NCBI GenBank assembly: GCA_012798435.1
Contig: JAAZNF010000069.1
Location: forward strand, 1-47,217
DNA length: 47,217 bases
From: Myxococcales bacterium
GTDB taxonomy: Bacteria; Myxococcota; B64-G9
Direction of reading: 5' to 3'
The notes beneath the pieces were generated by a model. The model was not told the DNA's origin. It was given only the letters and a program-made list of their open reading frames with translations, and did no database searches. A program made the position numbers and the translations under genes. Below, piece after piece: positions 40,923 to 47,217 of the stretch (positions within the stretch are counted from its first letter, which is position 1; the number at the start of each line of letters is the position of its first letter).

Positions 40923-42941
40923 TCAGCGAAACGACGCCGGATCCAGCTGGTGGCGGCGCACCAGCTTGTAGAAATTGACCCGGTTGATGCCGGCGATGGA
41001 GGCGGCGCGGGAGATGTTGCCCCGTGCCTCGGAGAGCACCTCGGCCAGGTACTCCCGCTCGAAGCGGGCGAGTACCTCCTGGCGGCGGCTCTTGTAGTCC
41101 TTGCCGGCGCTGGCCGGAGCTTTCTTCTGCAGGGATTCGACCAGGCGGGCCGGCAGGTCCTCGACGCCGATGGTGTCGCGCCGGGCCATGATGACCGCCT
41201 GCTCGATGATGTTGCGAAGCTCCCTCACGTTGCCGGGGAAGTCGTGGCGCAGCAGAAGCTCCAACGCCTCGTCGCTCACCGCCTTGACCGGGCGGCCGTG
41301 TTCCTTGGCAAACTCGGCGATGAAGGCCTTGACCATGCTGGGCACCGACTTGCGGTACTGGCGCAGCGGCGGCAGCCAGATGGGCACCACGTGCAGCCGG
41401 TAGTACAGGTCCTCCCGGAACAAGCCCTTGTTCATCATCTCTTCGAGGTTGCGGCTGGTGGCGGCGATGACCCGCACGTCCACCGAGCGGGCCTGCTCGT
41501 TGGAGCCGATCTTCTGGATCTCTCCGCTCTGCAGCACCCGCAGCAGCTTCACCTGCAGCGGCAGCCCCAGGTCGCCGATCTCGTCGAGGAAGATGGAGCC
41601 GGAGTGAGCCTTCTCGAACTCCCCCACCCGGTCGTAGCTCGCCCCGGTGAAGGCCCCCTTGACGTGGCCGAAGAGCGTGGACTCCAGAAGCTCGTCCGGG
41701 ATGGCGGCGGTGTTCACCACCACCAGCGGCCGCTCCTTGCGCTTGCTGTTGAAGTGGATGGCGTGGGCCAGCAGCTCCTTGCCCGTGCCGCTCTCGCCGC
41801 GCAGGATGACGGTGGCGTTGGTGTTGGCGGCCCGCTCCACCCGCCGTTCGACCTCTTCCCACTCCGGGCTCAGGCCGCGGATGACCACCCCGCGCCGGCC
41901 GGGCAGGGCGCGGGTGGCCTCGAACAGCTGGGCCCGCCGCACCAGGATGGTGACGTTGCGCGACAGGTCCTCCAGGGCCGCCTGGTCCTCCTGGCTGTAG
42001 GCGTTCGCCTGGAGGCTTTCCACCACGATGACTCCGATGCAGCGGTCCTGGAAGGAGATGGGCACCGACAGGTGGCTGCGGATGCCGGAGAAGAGCGGGA
42101 TGTAGTTGGGATCGTTTTCGATGTTGTTGCTGAGGTAGGGCTTGTTGTTGTCCAGCACCCAGAACACGATGCCGCTGGGCCGGCCGCGCTGCCGGCGCCG
42201 GAACTTCTCGGGCAGATCGAAGGCCAGGTCCCCCATCACCGCCTGCGAGCTGGTCACCAGCTCGCCGGTCTTTTCGTCGGCCATCAGGATCACGCCGTTG
42301 GTGCTGCGGGTGCGCGCCAGGGCGAGCTGGAGGATCTTGCCCAGCAAGGTGTTGAGTTCGGCGACGTCCAGGTCCTCCTGGCTGAGCATGCCGCGCTTCA
42401 CGTCCCACAGGGCCGCTAGTTCCCGGCGGCGGGATTCCGCCAATGCGGCGCTGGCCAGCACCGGCCGGGTCTGCTCCAGAAGCTCCTCCAAGAAGGCCAC
42501 CTCGTCCGCTCCGAAGGCCCCCGCCGTCGCGGACTCCAACACCAGGGTGGCGGCGCCACGCTCCCCGAGCGAGAGCGGAGATGCGAGCTGGACGCGCGAG
42601 CCGCGGCAGAATGGGTCCTCCGGTCCATTTCGGCGCTCGGTCTTCCGTAGCTCGAGCAGCCGGGCCACCTCGGGCCGCGAAAGCGACAACAGGTCCTCCC
42701 GCTCCCGCAGGCGCCCCCCGGTGCGGGCCAGGATGTCCAGCGCCCCCTTCTCGGGATTGCCCTGGACCACCAACCCCTCCTGCGCACCCAGGGCCTCGCG
42801 CCCGCCGCGCAGCAGCACGTGCAGCACTCCGGCCACGTCCGCGCGCTTGGTGGCGTCCTTGAGGAGATCGAACAGAAGCATGGTGCGCGCGGCCGGATCC
42901 GCGGGCAGCCCCGCGGGCCGAGCAGTGGGCGTCCGGTTCAT
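40923..42941 (-). CDS. Sigma-54-dependent regulator with two GAF domains
   Basis: 672 aa; ATG 42941 overlaps the preceding stop (ATGA). Residues 20-170 and 185-345 are GAF-like sensors (the second with [20 protein letters not shown]). The AAA+ domain has Walker A GESGTGKE at about 382-389, GAFTGA at about 429, Walker B FLDEIGDL and [13 protein letters not shown]; the C-terminal Fis helix-turn-helix is [20 protein letters not shown]. Intact GAFTGA means it can open sigma-54 promoters. No receiver domain is present, so the GAF domains or partner proteins supply the signal. Its place as last gene of the surface-protein operon suggests it regulates that operon or responds to its products. Confidence 0.93.
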   Translation of the reverse strand: MNRTPTARPAGLPADPAARTMLLFDLLKDATKRADVAGVLHVLLRGGREALGAQEGLVVQGNPEKGALDILARTGGRLREREDLLSLSRPEVARLLELRKTERRNGPEDPFCRGSRVQLASPLSLGERGAATLVLESATAGAFGADEVAFLEELLEQTRPVLASAALAESRRRELAALWDVKRGMLSQEDLDVAELNTLLGKILQLALARTRSTNGVILMADEKTGELVTSSQAVMGDLAFDLPEKFRRRQRGRPSGIVFWVLDNNKPYLSNNIENDPNYIPLFSGIRSHLSVPISFQDRCIGVIVVESLQANAYSQEDQAALEDLSRNVTILVRRAQLFEATRALPGRRGVVIRGLSPEWEEVERRVERAANTNATVILRGESGTGKELLAHAIHFNSKRKERPLVVVNTAAIPDELLESTLFGHVKGAFTGASYDRVGEFEKAHSGSIFLDEIGDLGLPLQVKLLRVLQSGEIQKIGSNEQARSVDVRVIAATSRNLEEMMNKGLFREDLYYRLHVVPIWLPPLRQYRKSVPSMVKAFIAEFAKEHGRPVKAVSDEALELLLRHDFPGNVRELRNIIEQAVIMARRDTIGVEDLPARLVESLQKKAPASAGKDYKSRRQEVLARFEREYLAEVLSEARGNISRAASIAGINRVNFYKLVRRHQLDPASFR

Positions 42942-44452
42942 GGCTTGTCTCCTGCGGGCACGTCCGCCTCCGGCCCGAACAGCAGCGGCAGGCGCAGCAC
43001 CTCCGGGCCGCGGGGAGAGCGCGCGAAGGAGAGCGGCATGAGATGGCCCGCCGCGCAGTAGATCACCCAGGGGTCGCCCAGCGACTCGTCGTCCACCCCC
43101 GCCGCCCCTACCGTCCCGTCCTGGCGCAGCTTCAAGCGGAAGGTCAGGTTCGCCGAAGGGTTGGGCCGGGCGGAGCGTCGCGCCAGATCGCAGCGGCGCA
43201 CGGCGGGCAGGACGGCCTCGATGCGTTGCTGCGCCAACCCCAGGTACTCCTCGTACCCCTGGGGTTTTTCCTGCGACGGTCTTGCCAGCTCGTCGCTCTC
43301 GAAGCTCTCCTCGGGGAACTGCGTGCGCAGGCGGTCGTAGAAAACCTTCCGCGCCGCGTCCGCGCGCTCGTCGCCGGCCTCGCGCAGCAGCATCCAGGCC
43401 AGGTAACTTGACGCGGGGTCGGGGAGCGAGGGGGCGATCCGCTCCAGGAAGAACGCGTCGAGAGAGCGGTTCAGCGGGCCGAAGAACAGGCTCGCTTCGT
43501 ACTCGGAGAAGGCCAGGCTGATGTCGGGGCGGACCATACGCAGATCCGCCAGGGCCTGGTCGGCGCGCGATTTCTGGCCCAGGCGCTCCAGGGCCGCCGC
43601 CTTGAGCGCCAGCAGGTCCCAGCGCGGCGGGGACCAGGCCTGCGCCCGGCCGATGGCGTCCAGCGCAGCTTGCGGCTGCGCGAGGCGCAGGCTCACCACC
43701 GCGAGCATCAAGGCCGACTCGAGGTCCGAGGGATGGGCCGCAAGCTCGGCGCGCAGGATCTCGGCCAGGGCGGGCAGGAGATCCGGGATCTTCTCCTCCG
43801 CCCTGTCGGAGAGCACCCGCCGCACGATGTAGCCGTTCTCCTCGGCGCCCCGGCAAAAACTCTCGCGGGCGCCCGCGAGGTCACCGGCGCGCAGCCGCAC
43901 GTGCCCGGCCAGGTAGTCGCACACCCCGGCGCCGGGCATCCCCGGCCGCGCCGAGTCGATGAGCCGTAGCGCCTCGGCCTGCCGGCCGGCCTCGATGGCC
44001 AGCAGCGCTTCGCTGAGGGCCAGCATGGCCTTGGCCTTCTGTTCCGGCTGAATCTCGCGGATCAGATCGGGGTCCCGTCCGTAGCGGGCCACCACGTACG
44101 GCAGCATGCGATCGACGCGGTGGCGCGAAGAGCGCAGCAGCTCGATCGAGGCGGCGAATTCGACCCACGCGTCGAGCGGGCGCCCGGCGATCTCATAGAC
44201 CTGGCCCAGCCGATCGTGCGCTTCGAACTGATCGGCGTGTTCGCGCAAGCTGGCGATGAACTTCTGGCGGGCACCGTCGTGATCTCCGGCGTCCAGCAAT
44301 CGCTCGCCCTCCTGGCGCAAGCGCTCGGCGCGGATCTGCGGTTCGCTCCGCTTGTCCTCTTTCTGCGAGACCTGTCGCAGGCGGCGCGGTTGGCAGGCCA
44401 GGCCGGTGCATACGGCCAAGAACAGGGCCAGCGCTTTCAATGCATGCCTCAT
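42938..44452 (-). CDS. TPR lipoprotein with AgmX/TonB-C-like tail
   Basis: 504 aa from ATG 44452, which overlaps the upstream stop (ATGA). Signal peptide [20 protein letters not shown] with lipobox Cys at 20. Several tetratricopeptide-like repeats follow ([60 protein letters not shown]). Residues about 425-490 ([34 protein letters not shown]) resemble the AgmX/PglI C-terminal domain with its two cysteines. It is probably an outer-membrane-attached scaffold for the neighbouring surface protein. Confidence 0.75.
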   Translation of the reverse strand: MRHALKALALFLAVCTGLACQPRRLRQVSQKEDKRSEPQIRAERLRQEGERLLDAGDHDGARQKFIASLREHADQFEAHDRLGQVYEIAGRPLDAWVEFAASIELLRSSRHRVDRMLPYVVARYGRDPDLIREIQPEQKAKAMLALSEALLAIEAGRQAEALRLIDSARPGMPGAGVCDYLAGHVRLRAGDLAGARESFCRGAEENGYIVRRVLSDRAEEKIPDLLPALAEILRAELAAHPSDLESALMLAVVSLRLAQPQAALDAIGRAQAWSPPRWDLLALKAAALERLGQKSRADQALADLRMVRPDISLAFSEYEASLFFGPLNRSLDAFFLERIAPSLPDPASSYLAWMLLREAGDERADAARKVFYDRLRTQFPEESFESDELARPSQEKPQGYEEYLGLAQQRIEAVLPAVRRCDLARRSARPNPSANLTFRLKLRQDGTVGAAGVDDESLGDPWVIYCAAGHLMPLSFARSPRGPEVLRLPLLFGPEADVPAGDKP

Positions 44453-46968
44453 GCGGATTTCCTCCGGCGTGCGAGCCAGGCTGGCACGATCCACCAGACG
44501 GCGCCCGCCGACCCTCCACCACACGCGCAACCGCCGGGGCCATGGTGATCGTCGCCGTCACCGGCGCGATATTCCCCCACCCGCGGCGGGAGCGCAACCG
44601 CTTCTGCGACCCGCTGAACCACCCCGTTCGAGAGCGTCCGCTCGGCGTCCGGAAAGGCGCCCGCGTGGCATCCCACCTCGGCGGGCGCGGCCGCGCACGG
44701 GGCCCATGCGCCGACGACCAGCCGGGGCATCTCCCGGCCGTCGTCGCAGTTGGCCAGCCACATCGACAGCTCGCTCATGCCGCCCGGAGGAAGCCCGTCG
44801 GGGGGCGTGCCCAGTTCGAGGATCGTCGCCGCTCCCTCCTGGCGTTCCGCGACGGCCCGGCCCCCCTCGAGCTGCGCCGAGCCCGCCACGTATCGCAGGC
44901 ATTGTCCGGTCCCGGCGTCCTCCAGGCTGAGGCGCACGTTGAAGATGGGCTTCGGCAGGTGGTTCTCGATACGGAGGGTCGCAACAAAGAAGCGGCTCTC
45001 CCCGGCCCGCTCCGCGTCCAGCGCAACGTTCAAGGCGAGCGGCGGGCTGGCGAAGCGGCAGTTCAGGGTCTCGTGAGCATCGAGGCCGTAGCGCGCCTCG
45101 GGGCGATCGGCGGCGCGGCACTCCTCGGAAAGATACTCGTCGCAGCGTCCCTCGATGACACACACCATGTCGGGGTCGCAGCGGCCGCGCGGGGTGCACT
45201 CGTCGCCGTCGTCGCAGTCCGCGCCGACCGGCGGCCGGTTCTGCGGATCGGCCCCGCAGACTCCGGCACCGCACAGCAAACAGGCCCCGCAGGGCGTATC
45301 GTCGGGCAGCACCGACCAGTCGTCGGTGCGCCGTGCGCTCTGGCAGGAGAGGCAGTCGTTCGCCGGCGGGCGGCTTCCTTCCGCCTGGCAACGCCCAGCG
45401 ATGAGGCAGAATTGCGGCAGAAGCTCGCTGATGCACCCGCCCTGCATAGCTTCGCAGCGGTCGGCGGTGCAGGAGAGACCGTCGTCGCACACGACCGTCT
45501 GGCCTCCGCAGGTCCCCCCGGCGCAGCGGTCGTTCTCGGTGCAGACGTTGCCATCATCGCACAGCGCCGTGTTGTTGGCGTGCGTGCACCCGCTCCCCGG
45601 GTCGCAGCCGTCGTCGGTGCACACGTTGCCGTCGTCGCACGAGCGCGCCGTGCCGCTCTGGCACGCGCCGTTTACGCACCGGTCGTTTTCCGTGCAGGCG
45701 TCGCCGTCGTCGCAAGCGGCGACGTTGTTCGCGTGCGTGCATCCGCTCCCCGGGTCGCAGCCGTCGTCGGTGCACACGTTGCCGTCGTCGCACGAGCGCG
45801 CCGTCCCCGGCTGGCAGCTTCCGGAGAGGTTGCAGGCGTCGCCTTCGGTGCAGGCGTCTCCGTCGTCGCAGGGGTGGCCGGTGGCCACGGCGCCGCAGGT
45901 GCCGCTGACGAGATCGCAACGGGAGTAGTCCAGGGCGCAGCTTATGAACTGCCCGCCGGTGCAATCCAGGTCGTTCTGACAGGCGGGGAAGATCAGCACC
46001 GTGCCGAAGTTGCCGACAGCCCAGGCCCGATCGGCGGACTCCGCCGCCACTCCGTAGAGATCATGGATGGTGTTGGAGACCTGCGGGACCCAGGTCGACG
46101 GATCGAGGTCGGCGCGGCTGCTGTGCACGACGGCGCCCCCCGTGCCGACCGCAAAGCCCTGGCGCGGATCGGTCCGGGCCAGCGCGATGCCGTACAACGC
46201 CGCGGTGGTACCGGAGGTCTGGGGATTCCAGCCGTTGCCCGTGTAGCGCAACAACCCGCCGTTCGCGCCCGCGGCCAGGAAAGTCGTCGGAGACAACAGC
46301 GCCATGGCGTACAACGCCCGGCCTGGCCCCGGGGTGATCCACGTCCAGGAGGAACCATCGTACTCCATGGCGTTCCCGCCCATGGGCTCGACGGAGTACC
46401 CCGAAGCAGCGGTGACCAGCACCAGATCATAGGCGTTCTCGTCGGCATAGATCGGCGTCCAGTTGATGCCGCCGTCGCTCGAGTGGAGCACCCGGTTGGA
46501 GGAGGTGGCGCTGGCCACGCCGACGTTCTGGTCGATGAAATACACCGAGCGGAGGTTGAGCCCGCCAGCGTACAAGGAGAGCGACCAGTTTCTTCCACCA
46601 TCGGTGGTGCGGACGATGACGCCGCTGTCGCCGACCGCCCAGCCGTGCAAACCGTCCGCGAGGAAGAACACCCTCCACAGGTCGACCCCAACCGCGGGGT
46701 TCGTCGCCGGCGTATTCCAGTCGGCCACCGTCCGGCCGCCGCTCTCGGTATAGAAGATGCTTCCGCCCGAGCCCACCGCCCAGCCGTGGTCCCGGTCGGT
46801 GAAAAACACACCGCGCAGGTCGGGGGCACCACCCAGGGTGATCGACTTCCAGCTCGTCGGTTGCGCTCGAGTTGGCGCCGGGAGAAGGCAACACGCCAGC
46901 AGCGCCCAGGCCAGCCGGACAGGGTCCAGGCTCGACCGCGTTCTCGGAGGGTACAAGACCGCGCTCAT
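44449..46968 (-). CDS. Cys-rich surface protein with Ycf48-like propeller and MYXO-CTERM-like tail
   Basis: 839 aa; ATG 46968 overlaps the upstream stop. After a signal peptide (WALLACCLLPAPTRA-QP), residues 36-330 contain Ycf48/BNR-type propeller blades (GVFFTDRDHGWAVGSGGSIF, DSGVIVRTTDGGRNW). Residues 330-600 are Cys-rich repeats of the CDDGxxCTxxDxC type seen in myxobacterial surface proteins, with a 51-residue tandem duplication. A beta-sandwich-like region (about 640-790) follows. The end has a GGCACGG motif, a hydrophobic segment AVWWIVPAWLA and ARRRKSA: the plan of the MYXO-CTERM sorting signal, though the helix is short. Cell-surface attachment is inferred from that. Confidence 0.8.
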   Translation of the reverse strand: MSAVLYPPRTRSSLDPVRLAWALLACCLLPAPTRAQPTSWKSITLGGAPDLRGVFFTDRDHGWAVGSGGSIFYTESGGRTVADWNTPATNPAVGVDLWRVFFLADGLHGWAVGDSGVIVRTTDGGRNWSLSLYAGGLNLRSVYFIDQNVGVASATSSNRVLHSSDGGINWTPIYADENAYDLVLVTAASGYSVEPMGGNAMEYDGSSWTWITPGPGRALYAMALLSPTTFLAAGANGGLLRYTGNGWNPQTSGTTAALYGIALARTDPRQGFAVGTGGAVVHSSRADLDPSTWVPQVSNTIHDLYGVAAESADRAWAVGNFGTVLIFPACQNDLDCTGGQFISCALDYSRCDLVSGTCGAVATGHPCDDGDACTEGDACNLSGSCQPGTARSCDDGNVCTDDGCDPGSGCTHANNVAACDDGDACTENDRCVNGACQSGTARSCDDGNVCTDDGCDPGSGCTHANNTALCDDGNVCTENDRCAGGTCGGQTVVCDDGLSCTADRCEAMQGGCISELLPQFCLIAGRCQAEGSRPPANDCLSCQSARRTDDWSVLPDDTPCGACLLCGAGVCGADPQNRPPVGADCDDGDECTPRGRCDPDMVCVIEGRCDEYLSEECRAADRPEARYGLDAHETLNCRFASPPLALNVALDAERAGESRFFVATLRIENHLPKPIFNVRLSLEDAGTGQCLRYVAGSAQLEGGRAVAERQEGAATILELGTPPDGLPPGGMSELSMWLANCDDGREMPRLVVGAWAPCAAAPAEVGCHAGAFPDAERTLSNGVVQRVAEAVALPPRVGEYRAGDGDDHHGPGGCACGGGSAGAVWWIVPAWLARRRKSA
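45571..45804. repeat. Direct repeat of 81 bp, period 153 bp, in the Cys-rich domain
   Basis: 45571-45651 and 45724-45804 differ at only two of 81 bases. They encode the same block (CDDGNVCTDDGCDPGSGCTH) of the 51-residue unit. Such high DNA identity next to less similar flanks points to recent duplication or conversion. Confidence 0.85.
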
Positions 46969-47217
46969 AGCATCCCCTCCAAGCGGATGAACAGGCCCTC
47001 CCTGCCGGCCCTGAGGTCTGAGAGGGGATCTGGCAGGTCGGAGAAGCTGTACCCCACCCCCAAGCGTAGCAGGTCGCCGTCTTCCCCGGAGAGGACGTAG
47101 AAGGCCTCCGCGGCTCCGCCCAAGGATAGCCCCCGGTCCGGCTGCGGACCTTCATACAAATCGGTACTCGTTCCGTATCGGGCGCGGACCTCGCCCGCGA
47201 ACCCGAGGCCGCGCCAG
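46965..47217 (-). CDS. C-terminal end of an outer-membrane beta-barrel-like protein (cut by window edge)
   Basis: About 83 residues are seen, open to the window end. The frame reads through the last base with no start required before it. WRGLGFAGEVRARYGTSTDL, FYVLSGEDGDLLRLGVGYSF and REGLFIRLEGML alternate like strands of an outer-membrane beta-barrel, but the protein does not end in Phe. Its stop overlaps the ATG of the Cys-rich surface protein (ATGA at 46965-46968), making it the first visible member of the coupled operon. Confidence 0.55.
   Translation of the reverse strand, partial: WRGLGFAGEVRARYGTSTDLYEGPQPDRGLSLGGAAEAFYVLSGEDGDLLRLGVGYSFSDLPDPLSDLRAGREGLFIRLEGML

Noticed and set aside
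44440-47100. 886-codon rightward open frame
   Set aside because: It is antisense to the Cys-rich surface protein and TPR lipoprotein, both well supported; the long frame reflects GC-rich repeats.
1-47217. CRISPR arrays, insertion sequences, phage genes or integrase sites
   Set aside because: No regularly spaced repeats, transposase or integrase motifs, or terminal repeats were seen; the only clear direct repeat is in the Cys-rich protein.

Overview
This is a strongly GC-rich window of about 47 kb that looks like Myxococcota or a closely allied (former Deltaproteobacteria) lineage. The evidence is a MYXO-CTERM-like surface protein, GYF_2/DUF4388/DnaJ and PEGA architectures, MopE-type lipoproteins, a DUF4912-GH57 pair, and an infC gene that appears to start at ATC, as reported for Myxococcus xanthus dsg. 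No species is claimed.

1-13.1 kb is an accessory metabolic island made of two divergent operons. The leftward operon encodes a B12-binding radical SAM protein, a B12-binding protein with two radical SAM modules, two diverged nitrogenase-component-1-like (NifD/NifK/BchN/BchB fold) subunits and, at the window edge, another cobalamin-binding-type protein. The rightward operon encodes a polytopic membrane protein (possibly a GT-C glycosyltransferase), a GT2 glycosyltransferase, a NodB-type deacetylase, a tandem radical SAM protein and a small nitroreductase. Three radical SAM modules from the two operons share a C-x2-C-x5-C-x-G-x-W tail motif, which suggests one pathway. No NifH/BchL-like reductase is visible. 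This island is the best candidate here for an undescribed system: a nitrogenase-like reductase working with several radical SAM enzymes on an unknown substrate.

13.1-20.7 kb holds envelope and transport genes: a CsgG/LpoB-like protein, a YaaH-family transporter with a cytoplasmic tail, a LeuT-like sodium symporter, KtrB with a 260-residue membrane extension, KtrA, and a HAMP receptor-like protein without an output domain.

20.7-27 kb has two leftward operons: mtnP with a CpXC/repeat protein and a zinc-ribbon membrane protein; and a beta-barrel-like protein, a DUF2007-like membrane protein and a PEGA pseudokinase. 27-34.3 kb has a large lipoprotein, the GYF/DUF4388/DnaJ/TPR protein, the DUF4912 protein, a GH57 branching enzyme and a small membrane coiled-coil protein.

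34.5-38.6 kb is the conserved translation operon tRNA-Val(GAC)-thrS-infC-rpmI-rplT-merR, read leftward, without pheST. 38.7-47.2 kb holds a MopE/beta-helix lipoprotein and a leftward operon of four genes joined by ATGA overlaps: an outer-membrane-like protein (cut by the window), a MYXO-CTERM-like Cys-rich protein, a TPR lipoprotein and a sigma-54-dependent GAF regulator.
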